Positions 48,890 through 60,369 of a DNA stretch of 64,000 nucleotides are shown piece by piece; the stretch's first letter is position 1, and every line of letters begins with the position of its first letter. Source of the stretch: Parasponia andersonii (Eukaryota > Streptophyta > Magnoliopsida > Rosales > Cannabaceae); the NCBI GenBank assembly GCA_002914805.1, contig JXTB01000029.1, positions 422,436-486,435 of the forward strand, read 5' to 3'. The notes beneath the pieces are model-generated. The model saw only the letters and a list, made by a program, of their open reading frames with translations, ran no database searches and was not told the origin of the DNA. A program made the position numbers and the translations under genes.

Positions 48890-49205
48890 ACTTCATTTAT
48901 AGTGATTTCTGTCCTTAATTTTGTGGAAATTATGTATCTTCAAGCTTTCAACAGTGTTTCCAGAGTCACTTCCAAAGTTTTTATTTTTCTTTTTTTCTGG
49001 GAGATATCACCATTAAGTATATGCAAATTGAGGTTAAATTTCTGCTGAAAATGGAACCAAATCGGGCTCTTGGCATCTTAAAATTATAACCGACTCTTCA
49101 CAAATGCTCTGCACAATATTGTTCAGATCGTGAATGTGTCAAAGCGACATCTCTAACGTCGAAGTATCTATAAACTAGGTTGAAAAATGTTGCTTCTCCT
49201 GTTCT
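48890..49205 (-). pseudogene. Reductase remnant I: decayed exons 6 and 5
   Basis: 48938-48985 resembles the exon 6 segment around the stop-proximal [10 protein letters not shown] codons (CTTTCAACAGTGTTTCCAGAG). 49125-49200 resembles exon 5 (GACATCTCTAACGTCGAAG, ATGTTGCTTCTCCTG) including its acceptor. Exons 1-4 are absent, and the sequence runs straight into another 3' flank at 49240. Confidence 0.7.
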
Positions 49206-49239
49206 GCAACAGAACGAAAAGAAAAATAATGCCTAGTTG

Positions 49240-49654
49240 AATTCCTTAGTCATTTTAATGTTAACAATATCAAGACGTAAAAAGTTTCTATGATCGTTGC
49301 TAAATTCCCTTTTTTCCTTGTGATCTTATTATAGGATTTCGATACGGTTAAACTAATTAAGTTGACACCTACATCTAGTCAAGTGAGTGCTGCAAGGATA
49401 TGAGCAACATAGTTATGCTATTACGGCCAAACGAACAGCAGGGTTGATATAAGAATGGCATATACACCTGCAACTGAATGTGTAGGTGCAAATAGTCTTA
49501 AAGAATTGAGAAAGGCAAAATATCCAACTCATACTTTTATCACTTGTATTTCGCTTAGCAGCAAACCTATTGAAGTTATTTTTATTGCTAACCCCTCTTA
49601 GACAACAAATTAGAGGAGGTAAGGAACCAGGAACAGAAAAGCAGGTTTATACCT
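49240..49654. repeat. Array 3' flank module cut by a copia LTR
   Basis: Matches the flank upstream (in window order) of copy E, including CACCTGC, ACAACAAATTAGAGGAGGT and the 'accaggaacag' segment that elsewhere lies 50-100 bases before a stop codon. Here the LTR starts instead of exon 6, so a gene copy that once followed has been lost or displaced. Confidence 0.7.
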
Positions 49655-49918
49655 TGTTGAATAATTTGAAGATTTTGTGTTATCTTCCGTAATTAGTTTG
49701 CAAAGATTTCTTACAATCTTTTCATATTATTATTCTTTATCTTTTAGAGCTATTTTAGGAAATTATCTTCTTAATTGATTTTGTTGTTCCTATCTTTTAA
49801 GTTTGAAATTATACATATGGTGTTAGACCTAGTCTATAAAAGAATCTGTAATTAGCTCTAAAAAAATAAGAAGCTTTGCTGTTTTTGCCTTCATTTTTGT
49901 CTCCTATTTTCGTCTACA
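49655..49918 (+). mobile_element. 5' LTR of copia element 1
   Basis: 264 bp, TG...CA ends (TGTTGAATAATTTG to CGTCTACA), with a TATA-like CTATAAAAG near 49841. It is followed directly by a primer site. No second copy of this LTR is seen in the window. Confidence 0.8.
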
Positions 49919-49930
49919 TGGTATCAGAGA
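49919..49930 (+). other. Primer binding site of copia element 1
   Basis: TGGTATCAGAG, complementary to the 3' part of plant initiator methionine tRNA as in many Ty1/copia elements, directly abutting the LTR. Confidence 0.9.
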
Positions 49931-51965
49931 GGAAATAGTTGAGGAGAAATATATAAACAAGTACTTACCGGAGCAGAATGGAGCATTATAGAGGTTTCAT
50001 TTGAAACTGTCCAAGTCGCTCCCGCAAATGCTACCGCAGCAGCTTCTGATTCCTCCTTTGTTACACTTCAAATCACCTCTCACAAATTAAATAGAAAGAA
50101 CTTCCAACAATAGTCCATATTTGTATAGATGGGGATTCGAGGGCGCAGGAAATTAGGCTATCTTGATGGCTCTAAATCAAGACCCAAAGAAACAGACTCT
50201 TCATACCAAACATGGGATGTTGAAAATTCTATAGTTATGGCTTGGTTGATCAACTCTATCAATGAGGATATTAGCCCAATTTCATGCTTTATCCTACAGC
50301 AAAAAGCATATGGGATGCTGTTAGGAGGTGTTACTTAGATATGAAAAATTATACTCAGATATATAATTTGAGAGACACGGCTAGAAATTTGAAATAGAGT
50401 AATTTAAGTGTCACACAATACTTCAATACCCTCACAACACTTTAGCAAGAGTTAGACATCTTCAATCATCACAACTGGAAGTGTTAAGAAGATGCTGCCC
50501 TATATAAAAGCATCGTTGAGAAGGAACAAATCTATGATTTTGTCTCTAGCCTAAACAAGGATCTTGATGAACTTCAAAGTCGAACCCTAGCCCTAAACCG
50601 CTGCCTTATATTGATGAAATCTTTGTTGAAATGAGAAGCAAAGAATTCAGGAAACAAAAGATGCTTAGTTCGAAGGACTCAATTATCACTGATAATTCGG
50701 TGATGGTTGTGTACAACCAATCCAACTTCAACAGAAATGGGTCTCAGACAAGCAGAAAATTAGGAAGCTTATAGTGTGATCATTGTAACGGCCCACATTA
50801 TACTCAGGAGACTTGCTAGAAGCTTCATAGCAAACCTACAAATTGGCGAGAAAAGGAAAATAAGCGCAATGGAAGAGGCTCTCAAGATAATAGAGCTGAA
50901 ACAGATCCTCCATAAAAGGACATTAACGAGGCACACTAGATTATCTTGAGTAAAGAACAACTGGAGTAACTCTATAAGCTTTTGACCCCATCGCAGCCAA
51001 ATACTTCTCTGTTGGTACAATGAGATATTTGTTTATCTATTGGGTCTTCTGAAAATCATGAATCCTGGATAATATATTCTAGGGCATCAGACCATATGAC
51101 CAGCCATGGAAGTTTATTTTTCTCATATATTTCCAGTCCTAGTAACATAAAAATTAGGATTGTCAATGATGATTTATCTGTTATGACAGGAATTGGAACC
51201 ATTCATATTGCTCTGAATATCATTCTTAAATCAGTTCTTCATGTTCCTTAATTGACTTACAACCTTTTATTTATTAGCAAGTTAACAAAGGATCTAAATT
51301 GCTTGGTACAATTTTCACATTGTGATTGTCTATTTCGGGATCATTTGAGGAAGAGGATTAGCAGTGCTAAGGAACGCAGAGGACTTTATTACTTTGATAA
51401 GGATTTCGGTGTGATTAAACAAGCTCTATCTACTATTTTTTCTTTTTCTTTGATGTCTGATGTTCAAAAAATAATGTTGTGGCATTATAGGTTAGGCTAT
51501 CCAAATTTTCTTTATTTAAAGCGTTTGTTTCTAGATCTGATTCATAATAAAGAGCTTGTGAATTTACAATGTGAGGTGTGTTAGTTAGCCAAGCATCATC
51601 ATACCACTTTTAGTTCTCAACTATATAAATCTTCCAAATCTTTTACAATAATCCATAGTGATATTTGGGGTCCTTCTCGTGTCAAAAATCAAAAGTATTT
51701 TAAATGGTTCATCACTTTTATTGATGATCACATTAGAATATGTTGGGTGTATTTAATGAAAGAAAAATTAGATTCTTAACAAATTTTCAAGAATTTTCAT
51801 GTCATGATTAAGACTCAATTTTAAGGGGAATTATAAATTTTACACACTGATAATGGGAAAGAGTATTTTAACTTGATACTTGGGAATTATCTTCTAGACC
51901 ATGGCATAATACATCAAAGCTCATGCACTGACACCCCTAACAAAATGGAATTGCTGAGAGAAAAA
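49931..51965 (+). mobile_element. Copia element 1, truncated internal region (gag, protease, partial integrase)
   Basis: Ordered + strand matches with frameshifts and stops. Gag region to about 50760, with a CCHC zinc knuckle at 50777-50818 (CDHCNGPHYTQETC). A protease-like segment near 51070 reads YSRASDHMT where an active site would have DSGAS, so it is inactive. GAG-pre-integrase and the integrase zinc-binding HHCC motif lie near 51480-51600, then HSDIWGPSRVKNQK and the core TDNGKE near 51850, with TPKQNGIAERKN at about 51930-51965. Reverse transcriptase, RNase H and 3' LTR are missing: the element stops where the GTAAC-type array begins. It cannot transpose on its own. Confidence 0.85.
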
Positions 51966-53176
51966 ATCGTAACCAATAACTAACGACAAGTCTCAAGACC
52001 AGTAACTAGTAACTGGTAACTAAATTGGTTACTAGCCATAAGACTAGTAACCAGAGAAGCAGATAACCAATTACCAATCACAAGACTAGTAGCTAATAAC
52101 TAGAGGAACTAGTAACCGGTAATCGGTTCCGAATTAATTAATAGTAACCAAATTGATTATTTGTCACTAGATGAAAAAGAAAATATTCTATGAAAAATAT
52201 ATTAACAAAATATATATAAAAATATAATGAAATAGATAACCAAATTGGTTACTAGCCACAAGACTAGTAACTAGAGAAGTCGATACCAATTACCAGTCAC
52301 AAGACTAGTAACCAATAACTAGAGAAACTATTAACTAGTAACCGGTATCTAAATTAGTTAGTAGTAATCAAATTAGTTATCAACTGTAAGACTAGTAACC
52401 AGAGAAGTCGATAACTAATCACAAGACTAGTGGCTAATAACTAGAGAAACTAATAACTGGTAACCGGTACTAAATTAGTTAGTAGTAGTCAGACTGGTTA
52501 TTTGTCACTAGATGAAAAACAAAATATTCTATGAAAAATATATTAACAAAATATATATAAAAATATAATGAAACAGATAACCAAATTGGTTTCTAGCCAC
52601 AAGACTAGTAAATAGAGAAGCCGATACCAATTACCAGTCACAAGACTAGTAATCAATAACTAGAGAAACGAATAACTGGTAACTCGTAACCAAATTAGTT
52701 AGTAATAGTCAAATTAGTTATTGGTCAATAAAGTAATTAGTAATTAGAGTTACGATTAAATAAGTAATCTATGTTTTTTTTTTAAAACAGTTACTAAGGT
52801 TGCATTTGTTAACCATAGCAACTAGTAATTAACTAGATTTGGTTGATTTGATTACCACCAAGAGGCAAGAAGAGAGGAAAAAAAAAGTAGGAATCCAAAT
52901 AATTAGTGATTAGAATAATCAATAATAAATTAGTTATTACATTTTTTTTTCATTTTTTTAGTAAATAAATTGTAAAAGGTTTTTAAAAAATAACAATTAC
53001 CAATAACTGGTAACTAAATTGGTTATCAGCTATAAGGCTAGTAACCAAAGTCATAAGACTAGTAGCCAATAACTAAAGAAACTAGTAATTGATAATCGGT
53101 ACCAAGTTTATTAGTAGTAATCAAATTGGTTATTTCTTACTAGATGAAAAAGAAAGTATTCTATGAAAAATATATT

Positions 53177-53211
<35 letters not shown>

Positions 53212-53645
53212 GAAATAGGTAACTAAAATGGTTACTAGCCACAAGACTAGCAAATAGAGAAGCCGATACCAATTATCTATCACAAGACAAGTAACCAATA
53301 ATTATAAAAATTAGTAACCGGTAACCAAATTAATTAGTAGTAATCAAATTGGTTATTGGTCACCAAAGTAATTAGTAACTAGAGTAACCATTAACCAAGT
53401 AATCCGTGTTTTTTTAAAAACAGTTACTAATGTTGTAATTGTTAACCATAGTGACTATTAACTAACTAAATTTTGTTGATTTGGTTACCACCAAGAGGCA
53501 AGAGGAGAGGAAAAAAAAGTATAGAAACCAAAGTAATTAGTAATTAGTAATTAGAATAACCAATAACAATCGAGCCATTATGTTTTTTTTCTTTTTTTTT
53601 TTTAAATAAAAAAAATTGTTAAAGGATTAAAAAATAACAATAATT
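51966..53645. repeat. GTAAC/GTTAC-motif repeat array with higher-order structure
   Basis: About 1.7 kb dominated by variants of ACTAGTAACC-GGTAACC-AAATTGGTTA-GTCACAAGACTAGTAACC. Higher-order copies are visible: TTGTCACTAGATGAAAA at 52161 and 52502 and TTCTTACTAGATGAAAA at 53134, giving spacings of about 341 and 632 bases. CCACCAAGAGGCAAG also recurs about 632 bases apart near 52855 and 53488. The first copy is short because it lacks the second half of the unit. A (TA)n run (53181-53209) sits inside the third copy. No coding frame. I do not recognise this family. Confidence 0.8.
53181..53209. repeat. (TA)n microsatellite inside the GTAAC array
   Basis: About 14 TA units expanding an ATATATAT stretch that is short in the other higher-order copies. 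Confidence 0.95.
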
Positions 53646-54984
53646 AAAATGACATTGCTTAGGTTCGAACTTCGAGCAAAATAGAGAGTGGAGGACGTGT
53701 CAACCAATATGGCAACTCAATTTGTTGAACTTTATAATTAATAAACAGTTGTAACAAAGAGGCTTTAATTACAGTAACTACCACCGCATCTTCTTCTCTG
53801 TATATTGACAAATATTTTAGCTGTCACACCGTATGAAGTATTAGGTACCGTATTTTTGTAATTCTTATTTGTTTTGTCCGTAAAGCTCTAAAAAAACCCT
53901 TTTTATTTATTTATTTGTTTATTATTTTTTTATCAGGTTCCATAGCCCATATATACTTATCTTATCCACCTTGTATGCTTGTTGTAGGCAGAATGGTATT
54001 TCTGTGAATATAATTTGGGCCAGGCCTTAAAGCTTGATACCCAGAGCTCCATTATTTGGTTAGCAGCGATCTTGATTCATCTTTTGTTGCATATCATTAA
54101 AGTTTCAAGCCATATATGTGTACGTATAGGAAGAACTTAGAACCATTTCTTCGGCCTGATTCACCACCTTATGATGTCCCTTTTTGCCTTCTTTTTTTTT
54201 TTTTTCGGTCATTTATCCATTTTACATTTCCTCGTCATAAGCACACACGTAATCCAATATTGTGTAGAACATTGAACTTTAGACCGAGTACACCAAAAGT
54301 CACGAGAACAATATTGTGTAGAACATTGAACATTGAACATTGAACATTGGGCTCTGGTGCATGGGCTTTACGAATGGTTTTAGTGTTTTGGATAATTTCG
54401 ATGGGCATGTCGGTGTGTTGGGAATTCTTATTGGCCCACTGTTTAAGGGAAATTTTAGATCACGAGAAATTTACGCCCGATGCCTGTTTTTAAAATTTAT
54501 TTTCATCAACACCCGTTTTTAGTGTCCACATTTACAATGTAAATTTTATCTATGAAGTACATATTTTATGTATAAAATATGAACAGTATACATTTATAAT
54601 ATAAATTTTTATTATGGTTTACATTTTTTATTATAAATTTGACTTGTGGTATGTATTTTAAAATGTGTGCTAATTTTTAGTATAATTTTTATTCATAAAA
54701 ATATAAAACTATGGTATACATTTAATACTTAAAATATGTACTATAGATACCATTTTATGCGTAAAATATTAGTGGTCTATATTTCTAAAAAAAATTAAAA
54801 ACAGGTATTTATGAAAATATGGTTTCAAAAACGGATATGTACGTTTTTTTCCATCCTGTGTTTAATTTGTAGGACTGCCTTCAGAAGGGCCTTGAATTCG
54901 CGGGCTTTAAAGCTTAGTAATATTGAGGAGATAATACCTTAAACGAATTTGTATGCTGTGATTTATATATTATATTTATATATA
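53646..54984. other. Intergenic, AT-rich
   Basis: No gene supported. Contains a duplicated word CAATATTGTGTAGAACATTGAAC at two places (about 54256 and 54309), the second followed by a short TGAACAT heptamer repeat, and a region of many TATAAAATAT-like words at 54540-54790. Confidence 0.55.
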
Positions 54985-55444
54985 GGTTGCCAATTCAACA
55001 GATGTTTTTTTTTTACTTATATGTAAGTATTTTTTTTAGTCATTGGATTATTATTTAATGGTGATGATTCAACGACTATGAATGATCCAACAGTTATAAT
55101 GACATGCATGAAAAAATATATATCATTAATGTTGTTTCTCTCTTATTTTTTATTATAAAAAATGTGCATGATAAATTTTCATTGGCCAAAATAATATCTA
55201 TGTATATATATAGGCACTAATCCAGTAGGTAGTTTTCTTTTACCTATGTGTTGGTATTTTTTTTAGCCGTTGTATCATCATCTAATGGTGATCCAATAGC
55301 TACAAAGATGTGTATGAAAAGACGTGTATCATTGATGCTATTTCTCTTTCTTATTTTTTATTATAAAAAATATACCTAATAAATTTTCATTGGTTAAATT
55401 GATATCTATGCATAGGTAAAAAAAAAATGCCTACTAGATTGGTG

Positions 55445-55447
<3 letters not shown>
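54985..55447. mobile_element. Two adjacent MITE-like elements, the right one with terminal inverted repeats
   Basis: 55212-55447 (236 bp) begins AGGCACTAATCCAGTAGGTAG and ends with the imperfect inverse, GAGCACCAATCTAGTAGGCAT when read on the - strand; the inner parts TTTTACCTATG and CATAGGTAAA also pair. Both ends lie in TATATA runs, fitting a TA target duplication. 54985-55211 is a related copy (internal similarity with an offset of about 226 bases) that lacks its right inverted repeat and abuts the second copy. No coding capacity. Confidence 0.65.
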
Positions 55448-55475
<28 letters not shown>

Positions 55476-56280
55476 TTCTACCTATATAATTGTTTCTAGT
55501 TTTTGATATGTTAACAATTTTGTTATCCTTTTGTATAATCACGATTTTCACGTATGTTTTAAACGTCATTTACGGTAAAAGATTTTTTTAAGTCTTGAGA
55601 CTAAAGCCTAATTTACGTTATCTCAAATTTTAAAAGATTTTTAAGTCCTGAGACTAAAGCCTAATTTTTATTTTGAAGAAATTTCGACACCCACTGAAAG
55701 TAAAACTCTAGTTCCCTTTTGGCTATACCTCATCGTAGAGGTCTTTTTGGCTCAAATAGACTAAATTGTGGTAGAACTAAATTTGTCAGAATAATTTTGG
55801 TAGTATAATGACTTTTTGAAAACAAAAATTCTAGTTCCCATTTGGCCATACTATAAACCTCTTTTTGGCTTAATTAACCTAAGTTGTGTGGAACTAAAAC
55901 GAAATCTAGAATTTTTAATTCTTTGGAGAGATCTGACACATTATGAATATAATTTCACCTTGATTACAAGTTGATATTCATTGGTGGCCTATTGGCCATA
56001 TTATGTCTTAGATCATAGGGTAACCAAAGAAAAATTTAGAATGAATAGGAGAATGACGAGTTATAAGGAGAAAACTCGATCGTACTTACTCAGAAAAACA
56101 CTTTTTTGGTGAAACATGTTAGTTGCAAAAGTTGTTGTATTTTCACCCTTTTTTTTTCGTGTGTTTTTGTAATGCTAAAAAAAAAAATCCCTTCAACCTA
56201 TTTTAAGTGTCTCTATTTCTAGACCAACATCAAAGTATTTTTTTCCAAAAAAAAAAAATAGAAACACTTTAACATGTTCG
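55448..56280. repeat. AT-rich spacer with two short tandem duplications
   Basis: GAGACTAAAGCCTAATTT recurs about 55 bases apart (near 55599 and 55652). A longer block starting CTAGTTCCC at 55708 recurs at 55831 (period about 123; TTTGGC..TA and CCTCTTTTTGGCT words shared). No gene seen. Confidence 0.7.
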
Positions 56281-56602
56281 TGTTAAATATTAATGAATGA
56301 TAATCGACAAAAGAATGAAAAACAAGAATATAAAGATTTAAGTAGAAAGCTCTAATTGGGAAAAACAAGTAGCAGATGAGGAAATTTCACTATGTTGAAA
56401 AAAAAAGTATAGAATGTAGAGTTTTACATGGCCAAGTCAAAATATATAGAATCTCTAAAATCCTAAAATACATATATGTACAGACAAAAATTGTACAGAA
56501 AAAAATGGCCAAAATTTCTCCCAATTACAAAAAATGTCACACATATCGCACCACAAAGATTTCGAGTTGGATTAAATAGAATTCAGGTCATGAACTCTAA
56601 CA
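56281..56602 (-). mobile_element. 3' LTR of copia element 2
   Basis: 322 bp, pairs with 59485-59810 over its whole length with scattered substitutions and small indels. The adjoining purine-rich - strand segment AAGGTAGAGAT (56603-56613) is the polypurine tract. Confidence 0.88.
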
Positions 56603-59469
56603 ATCTCTACCTTGACATGAATTCTAATTAAGGAGTGACTCAAATCTTCGACCAAAAAAAATATTCTCCACCTCTTCTATAAACAAGAAAAAATTCAGCA
56701 AGTAACACCAACCAAATCTAAATAATGCTTAAACTTATTTCTAGGAAGTGTCTTGGTCATCATATCAGCAGGATTATCATGAGTACTAAATTTTGCTCAC
56801 AACTATATCATTTCGATCAATAATATCATGATCAATGTGCTTAATCTTTTCATGAAACATGTGATCTTTTTTGAGAAAAATAACACTTTGATTGTCATAA
56901 AAGATTGTGGTCATCTGTAAGTCTTCACTGAGTTTACTAAATAGTCTCTTTAACCAAAGAGCTTCCGTACATACTTCAGTAATAGCCATGTATTCAGCCT
57001 CAGTAGTAGACAATGTAACTATAGTCTATAAGATAACTTTCTAACTAATAGCACAGCTACCAATGGTGAAAATATACACAGTGAGAGATCTTTTTTTTAT
57101 CAAAGTCTCTAGTAAAATCAGAATCAACATATCCAATGACTCTACTTTTAGTTCTTCTAAATTGCAAACAAGCATCAGTATAGCCATGTAAGTATCTCAA
57201 ATTCTATTGAACTACTTTCCAATGTTCTTTACCAAGATTATCATATATCTATTAACAGTGCTGACTGTGTATGACAAATTTGGATGAGAACAAATCATAG
57301 TATACATGAGAGATCCCATTGTACTAGAATATAGAACTCGAGACATATAATCAATCTCATTATCTGATTATGGAAATAAAGTGGATGAAAGTCTGAAATG
57401 AGCCGCTAATAGAGTGGTAACAGGTTTAGTATTCTACATATTAAATCTATAAAGAACTTTCTCAATGTATCATTTTTGACTTAGATATAATTTACCTGTC
57501 TTTCTATCTCTCAGAATCTCCATTCCAAGTATTTTTTTTTTTTACTGCTCCCAATTCTTTCGTCTTAAACTCCTTACTAAACTGGTTTTTGACATTTTTA
57601 ATCTCTTTTATCCTTAGCTGTTATCAACATTTCATCGGTATATAAGAATAGATATACAAAAGACCCATCAGTAGTCTTCTTAAAGTAGACACAATTGTTA
57701 TAACTATTTCTTTTGAAATAATGAGTGGCCATAAATGAATCAAACCTCTTATATTACTGTCTGGGTGACTGTTTGAGGTCATACAGAGACTTCTTCAATA
57801 AGCACACACAGTCTTTTTTTTCTGAGTCTACAAACTCTTTGATTGTTCCATGTAGATATCTTCTTCAAGTTCTCTATATAAGAATGATGTTTTCACATCT
57901 GACACCTCGTTTAGAAGGTTCCCTAAATGGTTAGTAAATATCTGGCACCTCGTTTAAATGGTACCTTAGATGGTCTCTAGAGATCAGAATATATATAATC
58001 AAGTGTTCTCTTTGTGTTATGGATACTTTTTGTAAATTTGACTGTCTTCTACTTCTCAAAAATGCAATGCTCACAGAACTTCAGTTTACTAGTACTTTAC
58101 CTATCAAGAAGTCCTCTTTTACTCAATTTAGCCATGCCATTCTTACTCATATGCCCACAATGCATATGCCAAAGTCTAGTGACTTTATCATCTAACAATG
58201 AATGAGTAGAGACAATTGCTTCACTAGTAACTATAGAACCCAACAAGACATATAATTCAGCAGATCTTTTCTGGCCTTTCATCACGATAAGAACTCCTCT
58301 GGAAACCTTTAGAACTCCACCTTTTCTAGTGTACTTATACCTTTTTGAATCAAGAGTACTCAAAGAGACTAGATATCTCTTTAAATTTGGAATATGTCTC
58401 ATACGAGAGTCTCGATAACTCTATCAAACATCTTAATTTTAACTATTCCAATGCCAGAAACTTTACAAGGCACATTAATTTCTATTAATACAACATCTTT
58501 GGATACCATTTCATATGTTGAAAACCAATCTCTATTAGGACATATATGAAATGTGCAACCTGAATCAAGAATTTAGTCATCACATGATTTGGAGGCCCCA
58601 TCAGAAATAACTAAGAGTTCTCCATCACTGATATCATCTTCTGTAATACTAGCTTCACCGGTATTTTTAGTTTATTTTCCCTTTTGATTAGGAGCAGCCT
58701 TCTTATTTTTATTTTGAAGCTTATAACATTCAAATTTGATGTGGCTCTTTTTCTTGTAACAGTTGCAAGTTTTACTTTTATTTTTAGATTTTGATTTGTC
58801 TCTATTATCACTCTTAGAATTCCTCACCTGCATTCTCCCTCTAGTAATGAGACCCTCTGCTTGAGTCTCAGTCCCTATAACAATCTGATCCATCTTTTCC
58901 TTAGAGAGTAGAGAATGATAAACTACACTCAGAGTAAGGGATTCACGATTATATAAAATAGTGTCCCTACAGGGCATATATAAAAAAGGCAACGAACACA
59001 GTAAAATCAGTGCTAAATCCTCATACTCATATTTAACCTCCAAAGCTTCCAGATCATAAACAATTTCCTTAAAGATATTTATGTGCTCTTCTAGAGATGT
59101 ACCTTCTATTATACAATGAGAATATAATCGCTGCTTCTAATGTAACTTGTTGGTCAGACTCTTCGTCATGCACAACTGCTCCAATTTCAACCATAAAATG
59201 GCGATAGTTTTCTCCTTTAGAACGTCTTGTAATATTTAATTCGATAGATGCAGTTAAATCTGAGACAGGACTTTTCAATCCCTACATTGCTTTTCTCTAT
59301 TGATAACGATGAGAGAATCGCATTGATCTCGAACAATGCATCGTTCAAATCCAACTACACGAGCACAGCCCGCATCTTAACCTACTATAATGAAAATCTG
59401 GTATTACGATTCAAAAGCAGAATATCATACTTCATGGTTGCCATTATTGTAATCAAATTTGGATTGAAA

Positions 59470-59481
59470 GCTCTAATACTA
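59470..59481 (-). other. Degenerate primer binding site of copia element 2
   Basis: TAGTATTAGAGC on the - strand, two differences from the TGGTATCAGAGC initiator-Met type, three bases inside the 5' LTR. Confidence 0.7.
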
Positions 59482-59484
59482 GTT

Positions 59485-59810
59485 TGTTAAGAATTAATAA
59501 ATGATAATCGATAAAAGAATAAAAAACAAGAACAAAGAGATTTAAGTGAAAAACCCTAATCGGGAAAAACTTCTGGCAGAGAAAGAAATTTCACAATGTC
59601 GAAAAAAAAGGTACAGAAGATAGAGTTTTACATGGCCAAATCAAAATATATAAAATCCCCAAAACCCATAAGTACATACATATATAAATAAAAATTTTAC
59701 GAAAAAGAAAAACGATCCAAATTTTCTTCCAATTACAAAAAATGCTATATATGTTGCACAGCGAAGATTTCGAGCTGGGGTAATTAGAATTTGGATTACG
59801 AACTCTAACA
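59485..59810 (-). mobile_element. 5' LTR of copia element 2
   Basis: 326 bp; read on the - strand it runs from TGTTAGAGTTCG to TTCTTAACA. Confidence 0.88.
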
Positions 59811-60369
59811 TTTTGTTTGGTGGGGAACATGATCTTTTTGGGAAGAAAGTGAAGATCAATAATGGGTGGGTATAAGATATTTGTAAATATCTTTTTTTTA
59901 ATTAATTATTTTTTTTCGTTAAACCTTATCAATACCCTACGTATCCTTTCTATCCTTTCTTTTTTTATTTTGTATTTATTTATTTATTTATTTTGTTTCA
60001 ACAGGGACATATCAAGTAGATTAATTAGCTCAAAGCCTTTTAAAGTTCCAGCAAAAGTTAGGTAAATAATTTCAGGAGAAGATGTCTAAGCAAGGAATTG
60101 AGGAAGATAAAAACAACTTACAGAGTTGACGTGGATGTTAACCAATAGCTGTTTCTATGCTTAACATTCCAAAAATTTGTAAATTCCTGCATAAGAATTA
60201 CTCTGGTTTATTAAGTTGGAAGCTAGCGTGCATAAAAACTATATTTTGATTAATACTTGAGATGTGGCAAACATATACCCAAAAAGACGATAGAAGGCAG
60301 TAATTAATAAATGATGTTATGTAAACATCATTTATTACTAAAAGAGTCGTACCAGCTTGTGTGGAGAGA
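59811..60369. other. Spacer containing the NLR downstream flank
   Basis: 60000-60240 resembles 62560-62780 (CATATCAAG..AGATTAATTAGC, CAAAGCCTTTT, AGGAGAAGATG, AACTTACAGAG). No gene. Confidence 0.6.

Larger units (their letters stand above)
56281..59810 (-). mobile_element. Copia element 2, both LTRs, internally deleted
   Basis: LTRs at 59485-59810 (5' on the - strand) and 56281-56602 (3') are clearly related, each TG...CA, about 325 bp. Between them on the - strand: degenerate gag (zinc knuckle near 58730 reads CNCY..H..C, a scrambled CCHC); protease segment DSGCTFHICPNRDWFSTY near 58530-58575; GAG-pre-integrase LWHMHCGHMS near 58160; the integrase start FCEHCIF near 58050; then an abrupt jump to reverse transcriptase, with YTDEML in place of YVDDM near 57640, and RNase H MSTTEAEYMA at about 57010. 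Integrase core and early RT are missing, and stops are frequent. Five-base flanks (gttcg and ttttg) do not match. Non-autonomous and old. Confidence 0.88.

Noticed and set aside
51966..53645. CRISPR-like array
   Set aside because: Repeats are degenerate, not evenly spaced with unique spacers, and the context is plant nuclear.
54116..54522. Two + strand frames near the ACATTGAAC repeats
   Set aside because: Repeat-derived and AT-rich, no domain.
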